A stretch of 16,723 nucleotides of DNA from positions 1-16,723 of the forward strand of contig JBKJRD010000072.1 in assembly GCA_046594885.1 (NCBI GenBank), given 5' to 3'. Shown in pieces: positions 1 through 7,113 of the stretch. This DNA comes from Methylotenera_A sp046594885 (lineage in GTDB: Bacteria; Pseudomonadota; Gammaproteobacteria; Burkholderiales; Methylophilaceae). Under the pieces are notes generated by a model, which did not search any database, was not told where the DNA came from, and was given only the letters and a program-made list of their open reading frames with translations. Position 1 is the stretch's first letter. Each line of letters starts with the position of its first letter. The translations under genes and the position numbers were made by a program.

Positions 1-598
1 AGAAAAACTCAGTGGCGCCAATCATAATATTGTTTGTGACCGTATTGAAGCAGGCACATATATGGTGGCCGCCGCAATGACAGGTGGCCAAGTGAAATTG
101 CTAAACGCGCGCGCTGATTTGCTAGATGCGGTGATTGAAAAATTACGCGATGCAGGCGCAACCGTCACCAGTGACGCAAGTAGTATCACCGTGAAAAGTG
201 ATGGCAAATTAAAAGCGGTGAATATCCGCACTGCGCCGCATCCTGCTTTCCCGACCGATATGCAAGCGCAATTTATGGCATTGAATACAGTCGCAACAGG
301 TGTGGCAAAAGTCACCGAAACGATTTTTGAAAATCGCTTTATGCATGTGCAAGAAATGCAGCGTTTAGGCGCCGATATTAGTATTGATGGCAATACAGCT
401 TTGGTGCAAGGTGTGGAGTATTTAGATGGTGCGATTGTGATGGCGACTGATTTACGCGCTTCGGCTAGTTTGGTGTTGGCGGGATTAGTGGCCAGGGGCG
501 AAACCGTGATTGAGCGCATTTATCATCTAGATCGCGGTTATGAATACTTGGAAGAAAAGTTAACCAAGTTAGGCGCAAAAGTGCGCCGCGCGCACTAG
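1..598 (+). CDS. murA: UDP-N-acetylglucosamine 1-carboxyvinyltransferase, C-terminal part (5' end outside window)
   Basis: First committed step of peptidoglycan precursor synthesis in the cytoplasm: transfers enolpyruvyl from PEP to UDP-GlcNAc. The reading frame is open from base 2 and gives 198 residues before TAG at 596-598, about half of the usual ~420-residue enzyme; the N-terminal half, including the fosfomycin-reactive cysteine loop, lies upstream of the window. Visible family motifs are DRIEAGTYMVAAAMTGG near the start, FPTDMQAQF (containing the catalytic aspartate equivalent to Asp305 of E. coli MurA) and HLDRGYEYLEEKL (with the conserved arginine equivalent to Arg397). The start of the visible part is an internal codon, not a real translation start; the ATG at 62 is internal. 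murA directly before hisG is the normal betaproteobacterial arrangement, with a 38-bp gap to hisG. Confidence 0.96.
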   Translation, partial: EKLSGANHNIVCDRIEAGTYMVAAAMTGGQVKLLNARADLLDAVIEKLRDAGATVTSDASSITVKSDGKLKAVNIRTAPHPAFPTDMQAQFMALNTVATGVAKVTETIFENRFMHVQEMQRLGADISIDGNTALVQGVEYLDGAIVMATDLRASASLVLAGLVARGETVIERIYHLDRGYEYLEEKLTKLGAKVRRAH

Positions 599-636
599 TT
601 TAATTAGACTTAACCCTCAAAAGCAAGCAAAAAATC

Positions 637-1272
637 ATGATTACGATTGCATTAAGTAAAGGCAGAATATTTGAAGAAACCACGCCACTGTTGGCGGCGG
701 CAGGTATTTATGCGGCTGAAGATCCTGAATCATCGCGCAAATTAATTATTGGCACAAACAGAGAAGACGTGCGCCTGATTATTGTGCGCGCGACCGACGT
801 GCCAACTTATGTGCAATACGGCGCGGCTGATTTGGGCATTGCCGGCAAAGACGTGCTGGACGAGCATGGTGGCGAAGGCTTGTATCAGCCGCTGGATTTG
901 CAAATTGCCAAATGCAAAATGATGGTGGCGGTGCGCGAAGGTTTTGATTATGAAGCTAGCATTCGTCAAGGTGCGCGGCTTAAAGTGGTGACAAAATACG
1001 TTAAAACCGCGCGTGAGCACTTTGCGGCAAAAGGCATGCATGTCGATTTAATCAAGCTTTACGGCTCAATGGAGCTAGGTCCTTTGGTGGGTTTGGCCGA
1101 TGTGATTGTCGATTTGGTGAGCACCGGCGGAACTTTACGCGCCAATAATCTCAAAGCAGTAGAGTTTGTGGGCGATATCAGCTCGCGATTGGTCGTGAAT
1201 CAGGCCTCATTAAAACTCAATCGCGCGCAGCTGCAGCCGATTGTAGATTGTTTTTCAGCCGCAATAAAATAG
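637..1272 (+). CDS. hisG: ATP phosphoribosyltransferase, short form (catalytic subunit)
   Basis: First step of histidine synthesis: condenses ATP with PRPP to phosphoribosyl-ATP. At 211 residues it is the short form, which lacks the C-terminal ACT-like regulatory domain of the long (~299-residue) enzyme and needs the HisZ subunit for activity and feedback control. No hisZ is present here, so it should be encoded elsewhere. The N-terminus ITIALSKGRIFEE is typical, and the PRPP-binding loop is seen as DLVSTGGTLRANNL at about residues 159-172. The ATG at 637 is the only sensible start; the Shine-Dalgarno upstream is weak, only A/G-rich (AAGCAAGCAAA), which fits read-through from murA. The next gene, hisD, follows after 32 bp. 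Confidence 0.97.
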   Translation: MITIALSKGRIFEETTPLLAAAGIYAAEDPESSRKLIIGTNREDVRLIIVRATDVPTYVQYGAADLGIAGKDVLDEHGGEGLYQPLDLQIAKCKMMVAVREGFDYEASIRQGARLKVVTKYVKTAREHFAAKGMHVDLIKLYGSMELGPLVGLADVIVDLVSTGGTLRANNLKAVEFVGDISSRLVVNQASLKLNRAQLQPIVDCFSAAIK

Positions 1273-1304
1273 TGCGATTTTTAAGATTTTGAGAGTGTTA
1301 AGTC

Positions 1305-2600
1305 ATGCAGATTAGACGTTTATCCACAAAAGACAGCACATTTGATGCCGATTTAAAAGCTTTATTGGCGTTTGAAACCGCGCAGGATGATTCCATCGAT
1401 GTGGTTGTCGCCAATATTTTAAAAGATGTTAAAAAACGTGGCGATGCTGCAGTGTTGGAATACACCAATCGCTTTGATAAAACCAGTGCCATCACTTTGG
1501 CCGAGCTTGAAATTAGCCAAGCTGAATTACAAGCAGCATTAAACGCTTTGCCGGCCAATCAGCGTGAAGCTTTGCAAGCGGCAGCCGATAGAGTAAAAAA
1601 TTACCACGAAAAACAGTTGATGCAATCATGGAGCTATACCGAGGCCGATGGTACTTTGCTTGGTCAACAAGTAACCTCACTAGACCGCGTAGGCTTATAT
1701 GTGCCAGGCGGTAAAGCGGCTTATCCGTCTAGCGTATTAATGAATGCCATTCCAGCAAAAGTGGCAGGCGTTCAAGAGTTAATCATGGTGGTGCCAACGC
1801 CAAATGGCGAAAAAAACGCATTAGTATTAGCTGCCGCTGCAATTGCAGGCGTTGATCGCATATTTTGTATCGGCGGCGCGCAGGCTGTTGGCGCGATGGC
1901 CTATGGCACGCAAACGGTTCCGCAGGTGGATAAAATAGTAGGCCCTGGTAATGCGTATGTCGCCGCCGCCAAGCGCCGCGTATTTGGCGTGGTGGGCATT
2001 GATATGGTCGCAGGACCGTCTGAAATTTTAGTGATTTGCGACGGCAAAACGAATGCTGATTGGATAGCGATGGATTTGTTTAGTCAAGCGGAGCATGACG
2101 AATTAGCACAATCTATTTTATTAAGTCCAGACGCAGCATTTTTAGACGCAGTTGCTACCAGCATGCAAAAATTAGTTGAAACCATGCCGCGTAAAGATAT
2201 TATCAACACCTCGATTTCAGACCGTGGTGCATTGATTTTGACCAAAGATTTAGACGAAGCGATTGAAATCAGTAATTATATAGCGCCAGAGCATCTGGAA
2301 TTATCGGTAGAAAACCCGTTAGAAATGAGCAAAAAAATTAAGCATGCGGGTGCTATTTTTATGGGGCGTGATACTTGTGAAGCATTGGGTGATTATTGCG
2401 CAGGGCCTAACCACGTGCTGCCAACATCGCGTACGGCCAGATTTTCAAGTCCATTAGGCGTATATGATTTTCAAAAACGCTCTAGCTTGATTATGGTATC
2501 GCAAGATGGCGCGCAAAAATTGGGCAAGATTGCTGCTACGCTTGCGCACGGTGAAGGTTTAACAGCGCACGCCAAATCAGCTGAATATCGGTTGAAATAA
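1305..2600 (+). CDS. hisD: Histidinol dehydrogenase
   Basis: Catalyses the last two oxidations of the pathway, histidinol to histidinal to histidine, with NAD+ and zinc. The 431-residue length is normal. Visible residues matching the E. coli enzyme (numbering offset by 2-3) are the zinc ligands Gln261 and His264 in SQAEHDELAQS, Asp363 in ALGDYCAGPNH and His422 in GLTAHAKS, and the catalytic pair Glu329-His330 in IAPEHLEL. The NAD-binding region has IVGPGNAYVAAAKR (211-224) and VAGPSEILVICDG (235-247). The start is the ATG at 1305, 32 bp after hisG; the upstream AGTGTTAAG is only a modest ribosome site. No sign of damage in the frame. Confidence 0.98.
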   Translation: MQIRRLSTKDSTFDADLKALLAFETAQDDSIDVVVANILKDVKKRGDAAVLEYTNRFDKTSAITLAELEISQAELQAALNALPANQREALQAAADRVKNYHEKQLMQSWSYTEADGTLLGQQVTSLDRVGLYVPGGKAAYPSSVLMNAIPAKVAGVQELIMVVPTPNGEKNALVLAAAAIAGVDRIFCIGGAQAVGAMAYGTQTVPQVDKIVGPGNAYVAAAKRRVFGVVGIDMVAGPSEILVICDGKTNADWIAMDLFSQAEHDELAQSILLSPDAAFLDAVATSMQKLVETMPRKDIINTSISDRGALILTKDLDEAIEISNYIAPEHLELSVENPLEMSKKIKHAGAIFMGRDTCEALGDYCAGPNHVLPTSRTARFSSPLGVYDFQKRSSLIMVSQDGAQKLGKIAATLAHGEGLTAHAKSAEYRLK

Positions 2601-2630
2601 TGCAACAAGTTTTAAACTGTAGCAGGTTTT

Positions 2631-3698
2631 ATGAGTAAGTTTTGGAGTGATGTTGTCCATCAGCTGACGCCTTATGTACCGGGTGAGCAGCCGAAATTAA
2701 CTAATTTAGTTAAGCTCAATACCAATGAAAACCCTTATGGCCCAAGCCCTAAAGTGATTGAAGTATTAAAATTACAGGCGGCTGAAAGCTTAAGGCTGTA
2801 TCCAGACCCTAATTCTGACAAATTAAAAGCTGCAATTGCACAAAACTTTGGTTTGCAAGCGAATCAAGTATTTGTGGGAAATGGCTCTGATGAAGTATTA
2901 GCGCATGTTTTTCAAGCTTTGTTAAAACACGACAAACCCTTGTTATTCCCTGATATTAGCTATAGTTTTTATCCTGTGTACTGTAGTTTGTATGGCATTG
3001 AATACGAAACCATTGCGTTAAATAAGCAATTTAAAATCGACATTCATGATTATGCACGCCCAAACGGCGGCATAATCTTTCCTAACCCAAATGCGCCAAC
3101 TGGTATTCCGCTAGCGCTTTCTCAAATTGAAAAGCTTTTACGTCAAAATACCCATTCGGTTGTGGTGATTGATGAGGCTTATGTCGATTTTGGTACCGAA
3201 TCTGCAGTTAAGTTAATTAATACTTACCCTAATTTATTAGTCACGCAAACTTTATCCAAAGCGCGCTCATTGGCAGGCTTACGGGTCGGCTACGCCTTGG
3301 GAAATAAGGTTTTAATTGAAGCGTTAATGCGGGTGAAAGACAGTTTTAACTCTTATCCGATTGACCGATTTGCCGAAGCAGGCGCAATTGCTGCCATGCA
3401 AGATCATGATTATTTTGAACAAACTTGTGCAAAAGTTATCGCGACGCGACAGAAATTAGTTAACGACTTAAAAGCGCTTAATTTCGACAGTTTGCCATCT
3501 GGTGCAAACTTTATTTTTACTAAACATGGCAAAATTGATGGTGCCGTTTTGGCAGAAAAGTTAAGACAACATCATATTATTGTGCGGCATTTTAAAAAGC
3601 CCAGTCGAATTGCGCCATATTTACGCATTACGATTGGCACAGATGCGCAATCCATTAACCTTATTCAAGCGCTTAAACTGATTTTAAATACAGCTTAA
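2631..3698 (+). CDS. hisC: Histidinol-phosphate aminotransferase
   Basis: PLP-dependent class I/II aminotransferase that converts imidazole-acetol phosphate and glutamate to histidinol phosphate. The 355-residue protein shows the substrate/PLP motifs in order: NTNENPYGPSP (30-40), GNGSDEVL with the phosphate-binding segment (83-90), PNPNAPTG (151-158), VVVIDEAYVDFG (177-188) with the PLP-pyridine aspartate Asp181 and Tyr184, the Schiff-base lysine Lys210 in TLSKARSLAGLRVGYALG, and a C-terminal YLRITIGT segment. The start is ATG 2631, 30 bp after hisD, preceded by AGCAGG at a workable distance. This gene ends the first his block; the 241-bp AT-rich gap after it carries the promoter of the hps unit. 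Confidence 0.97.
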   Translation: MSKFWSDVVHQLTPYVPGEQPKLTNLVKLNTNENPYGPSPKVIEVLKLQAAESLRLYPDPNSDKLKAAIAQNFGLQANQVFVGNGSDEVLAHVFQALLKHDKPLLFPDISYSFYPVYCSLYGIEYETIALNKQFKIDIHDYARPNGGIIFPNPNAPTGIPLALSQIEKLLRQNTHSVVVIDEAYVDFGTESAVKLINTYPNLLVTQTLSKARSLAGLRVGYALGNKVLIEALMRVKDSFNSYPIDRFAEAGAIAAMQDHDYFEQTCAKVIATRQKLVNDLKALNFDSLPSGANFIFTKHGKIDGAVLAEKLRQHHIIVRHFKKPSRIAPYLRITIGTDAQSINLIQALKLILNTA

Positions 3699-3762
3699 AT
3701 CATTCAGCAGTGCTTAACTTCAGCTAAAGTACTTGTTTTATAATCAAAATATGCGCAAATTG

Positions 3763-3792
3763 TTGAAATAAATAATCAATTGCGGTTATGAT
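3763..3792 (+). promoter_or_regulatory. Candidate sigma70 promoter for hps
   Basis: TTGAAA at 3763-3768 and TATGAT at 3787-3792, 18 bp apart, match the -35 and -10 consensus in five of six positions each. Transcription would start near 3799 and give a leader of about 140 nt. It lies in the 241-bp gene-free stretch between hisC and hps. A perfect TATAAT at 3739-3744 in the same gap has no convincing -35 box. No start site has been measured; this is pattern matching. Confidence 0.6.
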
Positions 3793-3801
3793 GCTGAAAT
3801 G

Positions 3802-3828
3802 TACAAAATGTGCAAACAGTATTTTGTA
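3802..3828 (+). repeat. 8-bp inverted repeat just downstream of the hps promoter
   Basis: TACAAAAT (3802-3809) is repeated inverted and perfect as ATTTTGTA (3821-3828) with an 11-bp spacer. The repeat covers about +4 to +30 relative to the inferred start site, which is a place for an operator or a leader hairpin. It is AT-rich and short, so chance is possible. Confidence 0.4.
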
Positions 3829-3924
3829 AAATTACGTTGAATTAAAACAAAATAACTACAGAATATTAATTTTTTAATCCAATAATTTTAATCGGACACT
3901 TTTAATTAAATTATTAGCGAGCTC

Positions 3925-3930
3925 GGAGGA
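3925..3930 (+). promoter_or_regulatory. Strong ribosome binding site of hps
   Basis: GGAGGA is a near-perfect anti-Shine-Dalgarno match placed about 10 nt before ATG 3940. Most neighbouring genes have weak sites, so this one stands out and suggests a highly translated gene. It also fixes the hps start codon. Confidence 0.85.
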
Positions 3931-3939
3931 ATAAACACC

Positions 3940-4887
3940 ATGGCACAAACCCAAATGGCATTAGATTCACTAGATTTTGACGCAACAGTTGCGTTGGCAA
4001 CCAAAGTGGCACCACACGTAGATATTTTAGAGATCGGTACACCTTGTATTAAACACAATGGTATCGAATTATTAAAAACATTACGTGCAAAATTCCCAAA
4101 CAACAAAATCTTAGTTGATTTAAAAACCATGGATGCTGGTTTTTACGAAGCTGAGCCGTTTTACAAAGCGGGTGCAGATATCTGTACAGTTTTGGGTACT
4201 GCTGATATCGGTACTATTAAAGGTGTCATCGATGTTGCTAATAAATACGGAAAAATGGCGCAAGTAGATTTGATCAACGTAGCTGACAAAAAAGCACGCA
4301 CATTAGAAGTGGCTAAATTAGGCGCACACATTATTGGCGTGCACACTGGTTTGGATCAACAAGCGGCTGGGCAAACACCTTTTAATGATTTAGCTATGGT
4401 CGCTGGTTTAAATACTGGCGCTAAAGTGTCTGTTGCTGGTGGCGTTAAAGCGGCAACCGTGCGTCAAGTGGTCGATGCAGGTGCAGATATTGTGGTTGCA
4501 GGTGCAGCGATTTACGGCGCAGCAGATCCGGCAGCTTCAGCAGCTGAAATCACAGGTTTAGCACGTGGTAGTTCAGCATCAGCGGGTGGCATGGGTAAAT
4601 ATTTACCTTATATACTAATTGCCGCTGCTATATTAATTGGTTTATTTCTACTAAAAGGTGGCAACTCAACTGACGAAATGCCTGCAGATTCAGCGCCAGT
4701 AGTGGAAGAATCAATGCCAGCAGCTGATACACCAGCAATGGAAGATGCTGCACCAATGGAAACAGTGCCTGCTGAAGAAATGGCTCCAGCAGCACAGTCT
4801 GAAATGGCACCTGCAGATGCAGCCGCACCAGAAGCATCAGGTGATTTGGTCGATGCTGCTAAAGATGCATCAGGCTCAGCAAACTAA
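3940..4887 (+). CDS. hps: 3-hexulose-6-phosphate synthase with C-terminal transmembrane helix and acidic tail
   Basis: Fixes formaldehyde onto ribulose 5-phosphate to give hexulose 6-phosphate, the entry step of the ribulose monophosphate cycle of methylotrophs. Residues 1 to about 210 are a complete HPS barrel: MALDSLDFDATVALA, ILEIGTPCIKHNG (29-41), VDLKTMDAGFYEAEPFYKAG (59-78) containing the Asp60-Lys62-Asp65 motif of the OMP decarboxylase suprafamily, IIGVHTGLDQQ (131-141) and VSVAGGVK (163-170). The usual enzyme stops around there. Here the frame continues through a Gly/Ser linker, a hydrophobic helix YLPYILIAAAILIGLFLL (221-238) and a 75-residue tail rich in Ala, Pro, Met, Glu and Asp (17 acidic residues, one lysine) with degenerate MAPA/MPA repeats. 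The family identity is certain; membrane anchoring, with the tail outside, is inferred. The partner isomerase (phi) is not in this window. The gene has its own promoter, strong ribosome site and terminator, and it splits the his cluster. Confidence 0.95.
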   Translation: MAQTQMALDSLDFDATVALATKVAPHVDILEIGTPCIKHNGIELLKTLRAKFPNNKILVDLKTMDAGFYEAEPFYKAGADICTVLGTADIGTIKGVIDVANKYGKMAQVDLINVADKKARTLEVAKLGAHIIGVHTGLDQQAAGQTPFNDLAMVAGLNTGAKVSVAGGVKAATVRQVVDAGADIVVAGAAIYGAADPAASAAEITGLARGSSASAGGMGKYLPYILIAAAILIGLFLLKGGNSTDEMPADSAPVVEESMPAADTPAMEDAAPMETVPAEEMAPAAQSEMAPADAAAPEASGDLVDAAKDASGSAN

Positions 4888-4908
4888 TCTGGTTTAATTG
4901 TGGTAGTA

Positions 4909-4935
4909 AAAAAGCCGACTTATAGTCGGCTTTTT
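4909..4935 (+). terminator. Rho-independent terminator of hps
   Basis: AAAAAGCCGACT (4909-4920), loop TAT, AGTCGGCTTTTT (4924-4935): a perfect 12-bp stem with a GC core ending in five T residues, starting 22 bp after the hps stop. Because it is symmetrical it could also act on the minus strand, but no minus-strand gene needs it. It separates hps from hisB. Confidence 0.92.
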
Positions 4936-4962
4936 AATTTGTTGAGTTTATTTGTGGCAATT

Positions 4963-4992
4963 TTGCGCCTAACCGACAGTTTGAGTTAAAAT
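4963..4992 (+). promoter_or_regulatory. Candidate promoter for hisB and the downstream his-tat block
   Basis: TTGCGC (4963-4968) and TAAAAT (4987-4992) are 18 bp apart; the -10 matches five of six positions, the -35 only three. It lies between the hps terminator and hisB, where a new start is needed. The inferred start near 4999 would leave a leader of about 30 nt. Confidence 0.45.
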
Positions 4993-5029
4993 ACACTTAA
5001 ATTATTGATTGTTTTCATTTAAGTTACCC

Positions 5030-5617
5030 ATGCGCCAAGCTGATGTCACACGAAATACCTTAGAAACACAAATTACTGTTTCCATTAATATCGATGGTAA
5101 TGGCACTTCGCAATTGAATACAGGGCTTGGTTTTTTAGACCATATGCTAGATCAAATCGCGCGTCATGGCATGATGGATATTAATGTTCAAGCCAAAGGT
5201 GATTTGCATATCGACGCGCATCATACCGTTGAAGATATTGGCATTACGCTAGGCCAAGCGTTTGCAAAAGCCGTGGGCGACAAAAAAGGCATTAATCGTT
5301 ATGGCCATGCTTATGTGCCATTAGATGAAGCATTAAGTCGTGTGGTATTAGATTTATCAGGCCGCCCTGGTTTGGAATTTAACTGTGAGTTCACGCGCGC
5401 TGCAATTGGTGAATTTGATGTGGATTTGGTGCATGAGTTTTTTCAAGGCTTTGTGAATCATGCTAATGTCACTTTGCACATTGATAACTTAAAAGGTCAT
5501 AATTCACATCACCAAGCAGAAACTATATTCAAAGCATTTGGCCGCGCCTTGCGTATGGCCGTTACGCCTGATGCGCGCATGGCTGGTATTATGCCATCTA
5601 CCAAAGGTAGTTTATAA
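5030..5617 (+). CDS. hisB: Imidazoleglycerol-phosphate dehydratase (monofunctional)
   Basis: Dehydrates imidazoleglycerol phosphate to imidazole-acetol phosphate; a manganese enzyme. The ATG at 5030 gives 195 residues beginning MRQADVTRNTLETQI, the usual betaproteobacterial start and length. A TTG at 5009 in the same frame would add seven residues but has no ribosome site and no family support. Metal-binding motifs are visible: LDHMLDQIARHG (37-47), HIDAHHTVEDIG (60-71) with His64, His65 and Glu68, and GHNSHHQAETIFKAFGRAL (157-174) with His160, His161 and Glu164. There is no N-terminal phosphatase domain, so histidinol-phosphatase must be a separate gene elsewhere. It follows the hps terminator and its own candidate promoter; hisH follows after 18 bp. 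Confidence 0.97.
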   Translation: MRQADVTRNTLETQITVSINIDGNGTSQLNTGLGFLDHMLDQIARHGMMDINVQAKGDLHIDAHHTVEDIGITLGQAFAKAVGDKKGINRYGHAYVPLDEALSRVVLDLSGRPGLEFNCEFTRAAIGEFDVDLVHEFFQGFVNHANVTLHIDNLKGHNSHHQAETIFKAFGRALRMAVTPDARMAGIMPSTKGSL

Positions 5618-5635
5618 GCATTGTGATTTAAGTAA

Positions 5636-6274
5636 ATGCGTAAAATAGATATTGCAGTCGTTGATTACGGCATGGGCAATTTGCGCTCAGTTTCAAAAGC
5701 GGTTGAGCATGTCGCGCATGGTAAAAACGTTGTAGTGACAAGCGATGCAGCTCAATTACAGCAAGCCGAACGCGTGATTTTTCCAGGCCAAGGCGCGATG
5801 CCAGATTGTATGCGCGAATTAGATAGCAGAAATTTACGTACCGCCATTTTACATGCCGCAGCCAACAAGCCTTTTTTGGGTATTTGCATTGGTATGCAAC
5901 TGCTGTTTGAGCATTCTGAAGAGGGTGATACGGCTGGTTTAGGCTTGTTTAAAGGTGAGGTAAAGCGATTTGCTGCAAATCAAATGCTTAATCATGAAAA
6001 GTTAAAAATTCCACATATGGGCTGGAATCAAGTGTATCAATCCAGAGCGCATGCATTGTGGCAAGATATTGATGAAGCTACTCGCTTTTATCATGTGCAT
6101 AGTTACTATGCACAACCAAAAGACGCTAATTTGGTGGCAGGTGAAACTGCGTATCCCGAGCGTTTTTGTAGTGCAATAGCGCAGAACAATATATTTGCAA
6201 CACAATTTCACGTCGAAAAAAGTGCGCATGCTGGCTTGCAATTACTGCGTAATTTTGTATATTGGAAACCTTAA
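5636..6274 (+). CDS. hisH: Imidazole glycerol phosphate synthase, glutaminase subunit HisH
   Basis: Class I glutamine amidotransferase that hydrolyses glutamine and passes ammonia to HisF. The 212-residue protein has VVDYGMGNLRSV at the N-terminus, the oxyanion region VIFPGQGAMP (47-56), the nucleophile Cys84 in FLGICIGMQLLF, and the remaining triad His192 and Glu194 in TQFHVEKS. The last motif usually reads FHPEKS, so the valine is a small deviation that leaves the triad intact. The start ATG 5636 is 18 bp after hisB. hisH, hisA and hisF lie together, as is usual for the HisHF complex. Confidence 0.96.
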   Translation: MRKIDIAVVDYGMGNLRSVSKAVEHVAHGKNVVVTSDAAQLQQAERVIFPGQGAMPDCMRELDSRNLRTAILHAAANKPFLGICIGMQLLFEHSEEGDTAGLGLFKGEVKRFAANQMLNHEKLKIPHMGWNQVYQSRAHALWQDIDEATRFYHVHSYYAQPKDANLVAGETAYPERFCSAIAQNNIFATQFHVEKSAHAGLQLLRNFVYWKP

Positions 6275-6335
6275 CAATTTAATTGGTTAACGATTAAATT
6301 TCATTCATTTTTTTGTACTTTTATTCAACACAATC

Positions 6336-7073
6336 ATGCTTATTATTCCTGCAATTGATCTCAAAGATGGCCACTGCGTACGTTTAAAACAGGGCCTTAT
6401 GGAGGAGTCAACCGTATTTTCAGAAGATCCAGCTGCGATGGCACGACATTGGGTTGACCAAGGTGGCAAACGGTTGCATTTGGTCGATTTAAACGGTGCA
6501 TTTGCAGGAAAGCCTGTGAATGAAGATGCGATTAAATCGATTGTGAATGCCGTTAAAGGTGAAATTCCAATTCAATTAGGCGGCGGTATTCGTGATTTAG
6601 AAACCATTGAGCGTTACTTAGATGATGGTATCGATTACGTTATTATTGGCACCGCAGCTGTTAAAACGCCAGGCTTTTTGCATGAAGCTTGTTATGCTTT
6701 TCCAGGTCAAATTATGGTCGGTTTAGATGCCAAAGAAGGTAAAGTAGCGATTGATGGCTGGTCAAAACTCACAGGGCATGACGTAATTGATTTAGCCAAA
6801 AAGTTTGAAGATTATGGTGTGAACGCGATTGTTTATACTGATATTGGCCGCGATGGCATGTTAACTGGCGTGAACATTGAAGCAACAGTTGCATTGGCGC
6901 AGGCCTTGACCATCCCTGTGATTGCATCAGGCGGCGTAACTAATTTAGATGATGTGCGCAAATTGTGCGCTGTAGCGAGTGAAGGCATTATTGGTACCAT
7001 TACAGGCCGTGCAATTTACGAAGGTACACTCGATTTTGCCGCCGCACAAAGCCTCGCAGATTCACTGACTTAA
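6336..7073 (+). CDS. hisA: Phosphoribosylformimino-5-aminoimidazole carboxamide ribotide isomerase
   Basis: Amadori isomerisation of ProFAR to PRFAR by a (beta/alpha)8 barrel. The 245-residue length is typical. The two catalytic aspartates are visible: Asp8 in IIPAIDLKDGHCVRL and Asp131 in VGLDAKEGKVAIDGW. The phosphate-binding loops are LGGGIRD (81-87) and IASGGVTN (196-203), plus GTITGRAIYEG (220-230). The start is ATG 6336, 61 bp after hisH. The gap is very AT-rich and I see no convincing promoter or Shine-Dalgarno in it, so translation initiation must rely on weak signals. Confidence 0.97.
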   Translation: MLIIPAIDLKDGHCVRLKQGLMEESTVFSEDPAAMARHWVDQGGKRLHLVDLNGAFAGKPVNEDAIKSIVNAVKGEIPIQLGGGIRDLETIERYLDDGIDYVIIGTAAVKTPGFLHEACYAFPGQIMVGLDAKEGKVAIDGWSKLTGHDVIDLAKKFEDYGVNAIVYTDIGRDGMLTGVNIEATVALAQALTIPVIASGGVTNLDDVRKLCAVASEGIIGTITGRAIYEGTLDFAAAQSLADSLT

Positions 7074-7113
7074 CACTTTAAAACCAGCAAAAAGTGATGA
7101 AGCAAATCTATTA

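Noticed and set aside
62..598. murA read as a short complete gene starting at ATG 62
   Set aside because: The frame is open to the window edge and the residues before that ATG match MurA (LSGANHNIVCDRIEAGTY), so it is an internal Met of a truncated-by-window gene.
3711..3735. Imperfect palindrome ACTTcAGCTaAAGT after hisC as a terminator
   Set aside because: Two mismatched positions, no GC-rich stem and no clean T-tract; I would not call a terminator.
3739..3744. Perfect TATAAT after hisC
   Set aside because: No acceptable -35 hexamer at 16-18 bp; the TTGAAA-18-TATGAT pair downstream is a better hps promoter.
3910..3945. The stretch GGAGGAATAAACACCATGG before hps resembles ribosome sites of cloning vectors
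   Set aside because: The flanking sequence runs continuously into native genes on both sides and the terminator is natural; a strong Shine-Dalgarno with an NcoI-like ATG context is enough to explain it.
5009..5029. Seven-codon N-terminal extension of HisB from a TTG codon
   Set aside because: The family start is MRQADVTRN at ATG 5030 and the TTG has no ribosome site.
6200..6225. HisH reads FHVEKS where FHPEKS is usual
   Set aside because: The catalytic His192 and Glu194 are intact and the substitution is at a non-catalytic position.
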